A stretch of DNA of 51,023 nt from Actinomycetota bacterium (GTDB taxonomy: Bacteria > Actinomycetota > Actinomycetes > Actinomycetales > Microbacteriaceae). This document shows positions 34,391 through 46,721 of the stretch, in pieces. Under the pieces are notes generated by a model. That model was given only the letters and a program-made list of their open reading frames with translations, was not told where the DNA came from and did no database searches. The DNA is taken from the NCBI GenBank assembly GCA_018268515.1, contig JAFDWK010000029.1, positions 1 to 51,023 of the forward strand, written 5' to 3'. Made by a program: the position numbers and the translations under genes. The stretch's first letter is position 1. The number at the start of each line of letters is the position of its first letter.

Positions 34391-34879
34391 CGATGCCAAC
34401 CTATCCGAGAGCGGCGACATCGCAACACCCCTTGTGACAAGGTGACACAAACGTTGCACGGCGGATCCGGCTGCCGTCCGGACCGAGGACGCCTCTGCCC
34501 GCGCTCCGGACGATCGCGTCGCCCGGGGATCTCGCCGTCGTCCGGAAATGGAACGGGTCCCCACCGCGGGGGGAGCGATGGGGACCCAAGGACGACCGGA
34601 GGGTGCGTCTGGATCAACTATATCGCATGTCCGGAGAATTTGTCCCCCAAAAGGGGGACAAGTTTTTTCGGTTCGGGGATATCATCGCAGTACATCGGAA
34701 TACTGGGGATGAAGCGACCCCCTCGGGGTATCCATTGGGGACTGGATGCGCCCGAGGGGGCCATACCACGCGCGGACTGTCGGTCCTGGGGATTGACCTT
34801 CCGCCTTCGCTGGGGACGTCCGGCGGGAGCAGTCGTCAAGATGTGCGCGCGCTCAACATTAGGCGAGCCCGCCTTCGGT
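34391..34879. other. gene-poor stretch with orphan terminator
   Basis: No reading frame here has convincing codon use. The 34600-34860 part is lower in GC than the surroundings and repeats GGGGA several times. One strong plus-strand terminator is present (34640-34668). The rest looks like decayed or non-coding DNA between csp and the GNAT remnant. Confidence 0.55.
34640..34668 (+). terminator. strong intrinsic terminator without an obvious gene
   Basis: TTGTCCCCC-AAAA-GGGGGACAA has perfect 9-bp arms and is followed by G then T6. It would end plus-strand transcripts, yet no plus-strand gene lies between the HAD phosphatase (ends 33902) and here. Confidence 0.75.
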
Positions 34880-35072
34880 GTCCAGGCAACGCGGCACATG
34901 CCCAAGCGCTCCATCATCCGCCACGACGCCTCATTCGCCGCGAAGCACCCGGCGCTGACCCGGCGCAACCCGAGCTCGGTGAAGCAGGCGGCGATCGCGG
35001 CGCGCCTGCGCGCATGATGAGCCGCTCGGGGTGCCGCGGGAGGGCGATCCGGTCGAATGCGGGGGAGGTCAT
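34880..35072 (-). pseudogene. GNAT acetyltransferase remnant
   Basis: The reading frame starts at ATG 35072, overlapping the tetR stop by 4 bp, and gives MTSPAFDRIALPRHPERLIM, the usual N-terminus of RimJ/RimL-type N-acetyltransferases. After about 22 codons the similarity resumes in another frame with AAIAACFTELGLRRVSAGCF, then AANEASWRMMERLGM, the acetyl-CoA-binding end of the same family. About 90 middle residues are missing and the sequence beyond LGM does not match. So the gene has an internal deletion with a frameshift and a lost C-terminus. Its ATGA coupling to tetR suggests that the original operon was efflux pump, regulator, acetyltransferase. Confidence 0.7.
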
Positions 35073-35677
35073 GCCTCCAGGCTCGAGTCCGGATCCGCCA
35101 TCCGTGCGGCGCGCACGTCGACGAGGCCGTCGAGCGCCTGCAGCAGCCGGGCGGCGCCCGGGCGATCCGGATTCGTCCTCGCGTGCACGAGCACGTTCAT
35201 CGCGGCGAGCACGAGCGAGACCGCGCGCACAGCCTCGTCGCGATCGGCCGCCCGACGCTCGGCGAGCTCGATGAGCTGCTCGCGCACGGATCCCATCCAC
35301 TGCGAGAAGGCGGGCAGCAGCTCGGGCCGGCGGATGAGCAGCTGCTTGATCCGCTGCCGGTCCATGCCCTCGTCCATCGAGGAGCCGACCACCTCGCACA
35401 GCGCGGGCACGAGCTCGCCCCGCGCCCGCAGGAAGCGCGTCACGACCTCGGCGGCCGCGCCCGACTCGGGCAGCTTGAGCGCCGCGGCGGCCTTGGAGGG
35501 GAAGTAGTTGAAGAACGTCCGCGGCGAGACGTCGACGGCCTGGCAGATCTGCTCGATCGTGGTGCCGTCCAGGCCCTGCTCCTCGACGAGGCGCAGGGCG
35601 GCCTCGTGCAGCGCCTGACGAGTCTGCTGCTTCTTGCGCTCGCGCCGGCCCTCGCCGACGGTGCTCGCGATGCTCAT
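35069..35677 (-). CDS. TetR-family repressor of the first DHA2 pump
   Basis: This 202-residue protein has its DNA-binding domain at about residues 15-62: RKKQQTRQALHEAALRLVEE, then TTIEQICQAVDVSPRTFFNYF. The recognition helix VSPRTFFNYF is identical to that of the paralogue at 43525-44154. The C-terminal ligand domain is less conserved between the two. It lies 58 bp downstream of the pump gene on the same strand, after a GC-rich hairpin (35700-35729). The likely target is TTGCA-N4-TGCAA ahead of the pump gene (37895-37908). The ligand is unknown, presumably a pump substrate. Confidence 0.92.
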   Translation of the reverse strand: MSIASTVGEGRRERKKQQTRQALHEAALRLVEEQGLDGTTIEQICQAVDVSPRTFFNYFPSKAAAALKLPESGAAAEVVTRFLRARGELVPALCEVVGSSMDEGMDRQRIKQLLIRRPELLPAFSQWMGSVREQLIELAERRAADRDEAVRAVSLVLAAMNVLVHARTNPDRPGAARLLQALDGLVDVRAARMADPDSSLEA

Positions 35678-35699
35678 CTTTCTTTTCTCCTCATGCGGA

Positions 35700-35729
35700 G
35701 AGCCGGGGCGGGGGTGCCCGCCCCGGCTC
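35700..35729 (-). terminator. GC-rich hairpin between pump 1 and its regulator
   Basis: GAGCCGGGGCGGG-type arms of 13 bp (35700-35712 with 35717-35729), loop GGTG. There is no T-run, so it may only reduce read-through into tetR. The second cassette has the same hairpin. Confidence 0.55.
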
Positions 35730-35735
35730 CATCGC

Positions 35736-37811
35736 TCAGGCGCTCTGCACCCTGATCGTACCGGTCTCGCTGACTCCGGCCGCGTCCGCCTGCTCCTGCA
35801 GTGCGGAGCGGGTGCGCAGCGGCGGCGCCTTGAAGAACCAGCTCAGCACGAACGCGAGCATGAGCACGCCGAACCCGACCCAGTAGATGACGTCGATGGC
35901 CTGGGTGAAGCCGACCATGAAGGGCTTCGTGAGCACCGGATCCGCGCCCTTCAGGAACGACGTATCACTCACGGAGCTGCTGGATCCGTTCGACGCCTTC
36001 GAGGTTCCCTTGTCGATCTCCTTCACGATGTTCGGCACCAGCTGGTCGACCCAATAGGTGCGCTGGCCCTTGTTCGACCAGTCCACGACGACCTTGCCGT
36101 CCTGCACCGTGCCGTGCGCCTTGTCGGCGACGGCCTGGAGAGCTGCGGCCTGGGCGGCCGGCGTCGCCTCGGCCACCTTCTGATCGATCACGGTCTGCGC
36201 GGCGGCCGCCGGGATCTGGCCCGCGGCGACGGCCTGGTTCACGCCGTCGGTGACCTTCTGCGTCACGGCCTGGCCGGCGGCGGCCTTCGCCTCGGTCGCG
36301 CCCTTGTCGAGCTGCGCCTGGATGTTCTGCTGCAGCGGATCCACGATCGGGGTCCACAGCTGCTTCATGACGGCCTTGTTCTGCTCCTTGCCGGCGACGG
36401 CGGGATCCAGAGCCGCGTTCAGTGCAGCGGTGAGCGTGGGCTTGTCGGCCATGCTGTGCGTGATGTTGGTCGGCAGCAGCGTGAACAGGATGGACAGCAT
36501 GATGGCCGTGCCCAGGGTTCCGCCGATCTGACGGAAGAACTGCGCGCCGCTGGTCGCGACGCCCATGTCGGGCGCGGCGACCGCGTTCTGGCTCGCCATG
36601 GTGAGCGATTGCATGAGCTGGCCGAGGCCGAGACCCACCACGAACATGCCGATCATCATGAACCAGATCGGCGTCGCGGCCGAGACGAACGTCAGCAGCA
36701 GGAAGCCGAGGGCCGTGCACAGCGTGCCGGTGCGCGGGAAGATGCCGTACTTACCCGTGCGCGCGGTGATCTGACCGCTCGCCATGGACGAGGCCATCAG
36801 GCCCACCACCATCGGCAGCATGGCGAAGCCGGACTCTGTGGGCGTGAGGCCGGCGACGATCTGCATGTACAGCGGGATCGTCATCATCGCGCCGAACATG
36901 CCGAAGCCGACGAGCACGCCGATCACGGTCGCCATCGAGAACGTGTTGGAGTGGAACAGCCGGATCGGGATGATCGCGTCGTCCTTCATCGCGATCTCGA
37001 TCAGCACGAACGCGATCGCGCCCAGTCCGCCGATCACGTAGCAGGCGATCGCCGCGGCCGAGGCCCAGCCCCACTCGCGGCCCTGCTCGGCCACCAGCAG
37101 CAGCGGCACCAGGGCGACGACCACGACCGTCGCGCCCCACCAGTCGATCCGCGGGTTCTCGTGCTTGCCCACCTTCGGCAGGTGCAGGAACGCGATCACC
37201 ATGCCGAGCGCGATCAGGCCGATCGGCAGGTTGATGAGGAACACCCAGCGCCAGCCGGCGATCCAGAGGATCTCGTTCGCGCCGGCGAACAGACCGCCGA
37301 CGAGCGGGCCGATCAGCGAGGAGATGCCGAACACGGCGAAGAAGTACCCCTGGTACTTGGCACGCTCGCGCGGGGCGAGGATGTCGGCCATGATCGCGAG
37401 CGGCAGCGACATCAGCGCACCGGCGCCGATGCCCTGGAAGGCGCGGAAGCCCGCGAGCATGATCATCGATGTCGAGAACGTCGACAGCACGGATCCGATG
37501 ATGAACACCGAGATGCCGAAGATGAACAGCGGGCGGCGGCCGAAGATGTCGCTGAGCTTGCCGTAGATCGGCACCGAGATCGTCGACGTGATCATGTAGG
37601 CGGTGGTCACCCACGCCTGCTGGTCGAGGCCGTGCAGGTCGTCGCCGATCGTGCGGATCGCGGTTCCCACGATCGTCTGGTCGAGCGACGAGAGGAACAT
37701 TCCGGCCATGAGGCCGTAGATGACGAGCAGGATCTGCCTGTGCGTCATGATCGGGGCGTTCTGCTTGCGCTCCGCGCGCGTCGCCCCTGTGGTGGCTGTG
37801 GCGGTGGACAT
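35736..37811 (-). CDS. DHA2-family (14-helix) drug efflux MFS transporter, copy 1
   Basis: This 691-residue pump has TM1 reading MFLSSLDQTIVGTAI with the conserved Asp, then motif A as GKLSDIFGRRPLF and motif C region GIGAGALMSLP. Twelve helices are clear by residue 430. Between the last two helices is an extracytoplasmic insert of about 170 residues, rich in Ala, Gln and Lys, with helical periodicity. The last helix and RSALQEQADAAG follow. It exports cationic or amphipathic compounds by proton exchange in characterised relatives. ATG 37811 has GAAGGG 5 nt upstream. It is probably repressed by the downstream TetR through the site at 37895-37908. Confidence 0.92.
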   Translation of the reverse strand: MSTATATTGATRAERKQNAPIMTHRQILLVIYGLMAGMFLSSLDQTIVGTAIRTIGDDLHGLDQQAWVTTAYMITSTISVPIYGKLSDIFGRRPLFIFGISVFIIGSVLSTFSTSMIMLAGFRAFQGIGAGALMSLPLAIMADILAPRERAKYQGYFFAVFGISSLIGPLVGGLFAGANEILWIAGWRWVFLINLPIGLIALGMVIAFLHLPKVGKHENPRIDWWGATVVVVALVPLLLVAEQGREWGWASAAAIACYVIGGLGAIAFVLIEIAMKDDAIIPIRLFHSNTFSMATVIGVLVGFGMFGAMMTIPLYMQIVAGLTPTESGFAMLPMVVGLMASSMASGQITARTGKYGIFPRTGTLCTALGFLLLTFVSAATPIWFMMIGMFVVGLGLGQLMQSLTMASQNAVAAPDMGVATSGAQFFRQIGGTLGTAIMLSILFTLLPTNITHSMADKPTLTAALNAALDPAVAGKEQNKAVMKQLWTPIVDPLQQNIQAQLDKGATEAKAAAGQAVTQKVTDGVNQAVAAGQIPAAAAQTVIDQKVAEATPAAQAAALQAVADKAHGTVQDGKVVVDWSNKGQRTYWVDQLVPNIVKEIDKGTSKASNGSSSSVSDTSFLKGADPVLTKPFMVGFTQAIDVIYWVGFGVLMLAFVLSWFFKAPPLRTRSALQEQADAAGVSETGTIRVQSA

Positions 37812-37894
37812 GGAGTCCCTTCGAGTGGTTCGAGGACGCCGTCGCCCGTCGTCGACACCCGTCGCTTCGAGCGCCGACGTTGGCGGCAAGAATG

Positions 37895-37908
37895 TTGCAG
37901 CTCTGCAA
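37895..37908. promoter_or_regulatory. operator of efflux cassette 1
   Basis: TTGCAG-CT-CTGCAA, perfect arms. It matches the site ahead of cassette 2 (TTGCA-N4-TGCAA). On the minus strand it lies just after the -10-like hexamer TAATCT (37913-37908), so it overlaps the transcription start. Confidence 0.7.
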
Positions 37909-37986
37909 GATTACACGAAGCGAAAGGTTGCGTTGACGCATTTTCGCTATGAGGTTGCTGGATCCATCCGCGCACCGCTCACCGTG

Positions 37987-37992
37987 TACGCT
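37987..37992 (+). promoter_or_regulatory. -10 element of the thiamin operon
   Basis: TACGCT places the transcription start near 37999, just before the TPP aptamer. No good -35 is visible. Confidence 0.5.
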
Positions 37993-37998
37993 GACCGT

Positions 37999-39832
<1,834 letters not shown>

Positions 39833-39838
39833 GCCCCC

Positions 39839-41229
39839 ATGGGGCGACAGCAGCGCGTCGACGACGACGCGCAGGTCGTCGTCGTGGGCGCGGGCGTCGT
39901 CGGGCTGAGCATCGCCTGGCGGATCGCGGCCACGGGCCGTCGGGTCGTGCTGTGCGATCCGGCCCCCGCACAGGGCGCGACGTTCGCCGCTGCGGGCATG
40001 CTCGCGCCCGTGAGCGAGTTCCACTTTCAGGAGGACGGGCTGCTCCCGCTGCTGCTCGCCTCGGCCGCCCGCTATCCGTCATTCCTGCAGGAGCTCGCCG
40101 CTGCGGAGGCCGGGGCCGGTCCGGGCGGGGATCCGGCCGAGTCTGCGGATCCCGGTCTGCCGGCGGTTCCGGTCACGGGGACCGATGCCGCCCGGGAAGC
40201 CGGATACGCGGCGACGCCGACCCTGCTGGTCGGCGTGGACACCGCCGATCGGCGCGCCCTGGACGATCTGCACGCCGCACATCTCGCGCGCGGCCTGTCC
40301 GCGGAGCGCCTCGCCCTGGGCGAGGCGCGTGCACTCGCGCCCCTGCTGGGCCCCCGGGTCACCTGCGGCTACCTGATCCGCGGCGACCACAGTGTCGATC
40401 CGCGGCGGCTCGCGGGGCGGCTGCTGCTCGCGCTGGAGCGGGCGCGGAAGGTGCGGATCGTGCGGGAGCAGGTGACAGGTCTCGTGCGCGGTACGGGTCG
40501 GGGGGCTGACCCGGGCGCAGCGACGGCGCCGGCGCACGCAGAGTCGTCGGAGCAGGCGCCCGTCACGGGGGTCCGTCTCGCGGACGGATCCGTGCTGTCC
40601 TGCGCCGAAGTCGTGCTCGCGAATGCGATCGGCGCCGCCGCGCTGGACGGGCTGCCCGACGGACTGCACCTGCCGCTGCGCCCGGTCTTCGGCGACATCC
40701 TCCGATTGCGCGTACCGCAGCGGCTGAGGACGCTGCTGCCCTCCACCGTGCGCGCCGTCGTGCGCGGCGAGAGCGTGTACCTCGTGCCGCGTCGGGACGG
40801 CACGATCGTGCTGGGCGCGACGCAGCGCGAGGACGGGCTCGAGGGCGTATCCGCCGCCGGCGTGCACCGGCTGCTCCGGGACGCCCAGGAGGTGCTGCCC
40901 GCCGTGGCCGAGTTCGAACTGCTCGAGTCGACGGCGCGACCCCGACCCGCGACACCCGACAACGCACCGCTGCTGGGCCGCGTGGGCGACGGACAGGGTG
41001 CCGACCTGCCCGGCCTCATCGTCGCGACAGGGTTCTTCCGTCACGGAGTCCTGCTCGCCCCGCTCGCCGCCGACATCTGCGCGGGCCTGCTCGACGGCCG
41101 CACCGATCCTCGCGCGGCGCCGTTCCGCGCCGACCGCTTCTGCACCGAACGGTTCCGCAGCGACTCGGCAGCGGACCGCCGCACGCCCCGCACCGCCCCC
41201 ACCCCGACCACTGTGGAAAGGACCTTCGC

Positions 41230-41233
<4 letters not shown>
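39839..41233 (+). CDS. thiO: glycine oxidase ThiO
   Basis: This FAD-dependent enzyme oxidises glycine to the iminoglycine needed for thiazole formation. The Rossmann motif VVVVGAGVVGLSIAWRIA (residues 13-30), GMLAPVSE and the C-terminal GFFRHGVLLAP are present. At 464 residues it is longer than the usual 360-390: low-complexity Ala/Gly/Pro insertions appear near residues 88-115 and 220-240. GAGGTAGG precedes the ATG. It overlaps thiS by 4 bp. The choice of glycine rather than tyrosine (no thiH) fits an aerobe. Confidence 0.93.
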
Positions 41234-43461
<2,228 letters not shown>

Positions 43462-43524
43462 CCACCCGGGTCTGCTCACCTCGCCGCGGAGCCGCGGATC
43501 CGGATTCGGCGGCACCGGCCCGGA

Positions 43525-44154
43525 TCAGACCGCCGGAGACACGCGCTCCCGCAGCAGCGCCGCCCGGGCGCCGACGAGCTGCTCCACGGCCTCGAGCAGC
43601 CGGGCGGCGCCGGGACGCTCACCGCCGGCGGTGCCGTCGTGCACGATCATGTTGAGCGCGGCCATCGTGAGGGTGACCGCCGCCACTGCCTCCGCCTCCT
43701 CGGTGCGCTCGCGGGCGAGCGCGATGTACTGCTCACGGATGTTCGCCATCCACTGCCCGAAGGCCGGCATCAGCTCGGGCCGGTGCATCACCAGCGCCTT
43801 CAGCCGCCTGCGCTGCTGGGCATCGTCCAGGGAGGCGCCGATCAGCTCGCACAGCGCCGGCACGAGGGACCCCTGCGCCGCCCGGAAGGCATCGACTCCC
43901 GCCCGCGAGATGGCGGAGTGCTGCAAGTCGAGGGCCGCCGCCGCCTTGGACGGGAAGTAGTTGAAGAAGGTGCGCGGCGAGACGTCGACGGCCTCGCAGA
44001 TCTGCTCGACGGTGGTGCCGTCGAGGCCGTTCTCGTCCACCAGGCGCAGGGCCGCCTCGTGCAGCGCCTGCCGCGTCTGCTGCTTCTTGCGCTCGCGGCG
44101 ACCGCAGTTCTCCGCGTGCGGATCCGCTGCGGTCAGCTCCTCTGTGTTCGTCAT
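43525..44154 (-). CDS. TetR-family repressor of the second DHA2 pump
   Basis: This 209-residue protein is a paralogue of the regulator at 35069-35677. The HTH region (TTVEQICEAVDVSPRTFFNYF) differs from it by only two residues, and the recognition helix not at all, whereas the ligand domain is more diverged (RPELMPAFGQWMANIREQY against RPELLPAFSQWMGSVREQL). ATG 44154 has GAGGAGAG upstream. It follows its pump gene at 47 bp across a 14-bp hairpin. It probably binds 46397-46410, and possibly the site of the first cassette too. Confidence 0.92.
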   Translation of the reverse strand: MTNTEELTAADPHAENCGRRERKKQQTRQALHEAALRLVDENGLDGTTVEQICEAVDVSPRTFFNYFPSKAAAALDLQHSAISRAGVDAFRAAQGSLVPALCELIGASLDDAQQRRRLKALVMHRPELMPAFGQWMANIREQYIALARERTEEAEAVAAVTLTMAALNMIVHDGTAGGERPGAARLLEAVEQLVGARAALLRERVSPAV

Positions 44155-44168
44155 CTCGCTCTCCTCGA

Positions 44169-44198
44169 GAGCCGGGGCGGGCCTGCCCGCCCCGGCTC
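44169..44198 (-). terminator. GC-rich hairpin between pump 2 and its regulator
   Basis: GAGCCGGGGCGGGC pairs with GCCCGCCCCGGCTC over 14 bp, loop CT. It is the counterpart of 35700-35729. No T-run follows. Confidence 0.55.
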
Positions 44199-44201
44199 CG
44201 C

Positions 44202-46304
44202 TCAGGCCTTGTGGGTCCTGATGCTTCCGGTGTCGGTCGTGCCGGCCTTGTCGGCCTGCTCCTGCAGCGCCGACCGCGCCCGCAGCGGCGGCACCTTGAA
44301 GAACCAGGTCAGCACGAACGCGAGCAGGATCACGCCGAAGCCGACCCAGTACAGCGTCACGAGCGAGTCGATGAATCCGACCATGAAGGGCTTGGACAGC
44401 TTCGGATCCGATCCCGTGAGGAACGAGGTGTCGCTGATCGCGCTGCTCGAGGATCCGGACGCCGCCGAGTCCTTCTTCTTCATCTCGTCCTGCAGGGTCG
44501 GCACCAGCTGATCGACCCAGTACGCGCGCTGGTCGTGATCGGCCCAGTCCACCGCGACCGCGTCGCCCTGCACCGAGGCGTGCGCCTTCTCGGCGACGGC
44601 CTTCAGCACCTGCGCGTGCGCGGCGGCCTCGGCGGCGGGCGTCGCCTCGGCCGTCTTCTGCGCGATCACGGCGGGTGCGGCCTCGGCGGGCAGCTGCCCC
44701 GCGGCCACGGCCTGGTTCACGGCCTCCGTCACCTTCGCGGTGACCGCCTCGCCTGCGGCGGCCTTCGCCTGGGCATCGCCGGTGGCCACGCCCTCGTCGA
44801 GCCGGCCCTGGATGTTCTTGCTGATCGGATCCACGATCGGGGTCCACAGCTGCTTCATGATCGCCGCGTTCTCGGCCTTGCCGGCCTGCGCCGGATCCAG
44901 CGCCGTGTCCAGCGCGGAGGTCAGCGTAGCCTTGTCCTCGGTGGCGTGCAGGATGTTGGCCGGCAGCATGCCGAACAGCACCGAGATCATGATGGCCGTG
45001 CCCAGGGTTCCGCCGATCTGGCGGAAGAACGTGGCCGCACTCGAGGCGACGCCCATCTCGTGCGGGTCGACCGCGTTCTGGCTCGCGAGCGTGAGCGGCT
45101 GCATGAGCTGACCGAGACCCAGGCCCAGCACGAACATTCCGAGGAAGATCTGCCACAGCGGCGTCTCGTACCGGATGAGCGTGAGCGAGAAGAAGCCGAC
45201 CGCGGTGAACAGCGAGCCGAGCACGGGGAAGATGCGGTACCGGCCGGTGCGCGCCGTGATCTGACCCGAGGTGAGCGAGGCGATCATCAGGCCGACGATC
45301 AGCGGCAGCATCGACAGCCCCGACTCGGTCGGGTTCATGCCGACCACGATCTGCATGTAGAGGGGGATGGTCATCATCGCGCCGAACATCGCGAAGCCGA
45401 CGAGCACGCCGATGATGGTGGCCATCGTGAACGTGCCGGAGCGGAACAGCTTCAGCGGGATGATGGCGTCTTCCTTCATGAGCGCCTCGATCACGATGAA
45501 CGCGATCAGGCCCAGACCGCCGGTGACGTAGCAGGCGATCGAGCCGGCCGAGGTCCAGCCCCAGGTGCGGCCCTGCTCGGCGACGAGCAGCAGCGGCACG
45601 AGCGTGACGACGACGGCCGCCGCGCCCCACCAGTCGATGCGCGGACCCTGGTGCTTTCCGACCTTGGGCAGGTGCAGGAACGTGATCACCATGAACAGGG
45701 CGATCAGGCCCAGCGGGATGTTGATGAGGAAGCACCAGCGCCAGCCGTCGATCCAGAGGATCTGGTTCGCGCCGGCGAACAGGCCGCCCACGAGCGGTCC
45801 GATCACGGTCGCGATGCCGAACACCGCGAAGAAGTACCCCTGATACTTGGCGCGCTCGCGCGGGGCGAGGATGTCGCCCATGATCGCGAGCGGCAGCGCC
45901 ATGAGCGCGCCGGCGCCGATGCCCTGGAAGGCGCGGAACGCGGCGAGCATCATCATCGAGGTCGAGAACGCCGAGAGCGTGGATCCCAGGATGAAGATCA
46001 CGATGCCGATGATGAACAGCGGGCGACGGCCGAAGATGTCGCTGAGCTTGCCGTAGATCGGCACGGCGATGGTCGAGGTGATCAGGAACGCCGTGGTGAC
46101 CCAGGCCTGCTGGTCGAGGCCGTGCAGATCGTCGCCGATCGTGCGGATGGCGGTGCCGAACACGGTCTGCGCGAGCGAGGACAGGAACATGCCGCTCATC
46201 AGGCCGTAGATCACGAGCATGATCTGCTTGTGCGTCATGATCGGCTTCGGCGCGCCCGCGACGGGCGGCGTGACCGTCGTGACGGTGTCGGTGGCGGTTG
46301 CCAT
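44202..46304 (-). CDS. DHA2-family efflux MFS transporter, copy 2, TM1 Asp replaced
   Basis: This 700-residue pump is well over 70% identical to the one at 35736-37811 by eye over the transmembrane core, including motif A GKLSDIFGRRPLF, GIGAGALMALP and the roughly 170-residue extracytoplasmic Ala/Gln-rich insert before the last helix. The key difference is TM1: MFLSSLAQTVFGTAI, with Ala (codon GCG) where copy 1 has Asp (GAC). That Asp is a conserved protonation site in DHA2 pumps such as QacA, so coupling or substrate range may be altered. Otherwise the frame is intact and the gene does not look decayed. Confidence 0.92.
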   Translation of the reverse strand: MATATDTVTTVTPPVAGAPKPIMTHKQIMLVIYGLMSGMFLSSLAQTVFGTAIRTIGDDLHGLDQQAWVTTAFLITSTIAVPIYGKLSDIFGRRPLFIIGIVIFILGSTLSAFSTSMMMLAAFRAFQGIGAGALMALPLAIMGDILAPRERAKYQGYFFAVFGIATVIGPLVGGLFAGANQILWIDGWRWCFLINIPLGLIALFMVITFLHLPKVGKHQGPRIDWWGAAAVVVTLVPLLLVAEQGRTWGWTSAGSIACYVTGGLGLIAFIVIEALMKEDAIIPLKLFRSGTFTMATIIGVLVGFAMFGAMMTIPLYMQIVVGMNPTESGLSMLPLIVGLMIASLTSGQITARTGRYRIFPVLGSLFTAVGFFSLTLIRYETPLWQIFLGMFVLGLGLGQLMQPLTLASQNAVDPHEMGVASSAATFFRQIGGTLGTAIMISVLFGMLPANILHATEDKATLTSALDTALDPAQAGKAENAAIMKQLWTPIVDPISKNIQGRLDEGVATGDAQAKAAAGEAVTAKVTEAVNQAVAAGQLPAEAAPAVIAQKTAEATPAAEAAAHAQVLKAVAEKAHASVQGDAVAVDWADHDQRAYWVDQLVPTLQDEMKKKDSAASGSSSSAISDTSFLTGSDPKLSKPFMVGFIDSLVTLYWVGFGVILLAFVLTWFFKVPPLRARSALQEQADKAGTTDTGSIRTHKA

Positions 46305-46396
46305 AGGGGTCCTTCCGGAGGAACGGGGGATGGTGCGGTGGCGGATCCGCCCGTGGACGCCTTCGATCGACGCGGGCGCCGTCCCCGGCGTAAAAT

Positions 46397-46410
46397 TTGC
46401 AACCCTGCAA
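46397..46410. promoter_or_regulatory. operator of efflux cassette 2
   Basis: TTGCA-ACCC-TGCAA. It shares both arms and the adjacent TTACAC with the site at 37895-37908. A further half site TTGCA follows at 46421-46425. The -10-like TAACAT lies at 46415-46410 on the minus strand. Confidence 0.7.
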
Positions 46411-46721
46411 TGTTACACCTTTGCAAGCTTTCATATATGCACGATCCGGATCCGAGGTGCGACTCCCTCGGCTCAGGTTCACGGCTCGCGCTGCGGCTCG
46501 GTTCGCGGCGCCGACCCGATGCCGCACATCGGATCCGGATCCGAGGTGCCGAAGCGGGCGATCGGTCGTCCGACGCGTGCACCTGTGGCGGAGATATGCG
46601 CCACGCTCGGATGGAATCGCCGGATGCATCCGAAGTTGGTGCACATCTCCGAGGGTGCGGCCCGGTCCGTGGCACCTGGCGATGCGCGCGCGGGCCGCAC
46701 GCAGCCCGCGCGCCCGCCGGA
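46411..46721. other. intergenic region with repeats
   Basis: No gene seen. The sequence GATCCGGATCCGAGGTGC occurs twice in direct orientation (near 46445 and 46533). A 24-bp imperfect inverted repeat lies at 46590-46650. Confidence 0.6.
46590..46650. repeat. 24-bp imperfect inverted repeat
   Basis: Arms 46590-46613 and 46627-46650 match at 19 of 24 positions, both outer ends reading GGAGAT and the inner ends CGGATG. The loop is 13 nt. Confidence 0.55.

Noticed and set aside
34627-34860. Plus-strand frame starting MSGEFVPQKGDKFF
   Set aside because: It translates through a perfect terminator hairpin and its third codon positions are not GC-rich as in real genes here.
34898-35017. Plus-strand small protein starting MPKRSIIRHDAS
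   Set aside because: It is antisense to the GNAT remnant, has no ribosome binding site, and no known family.
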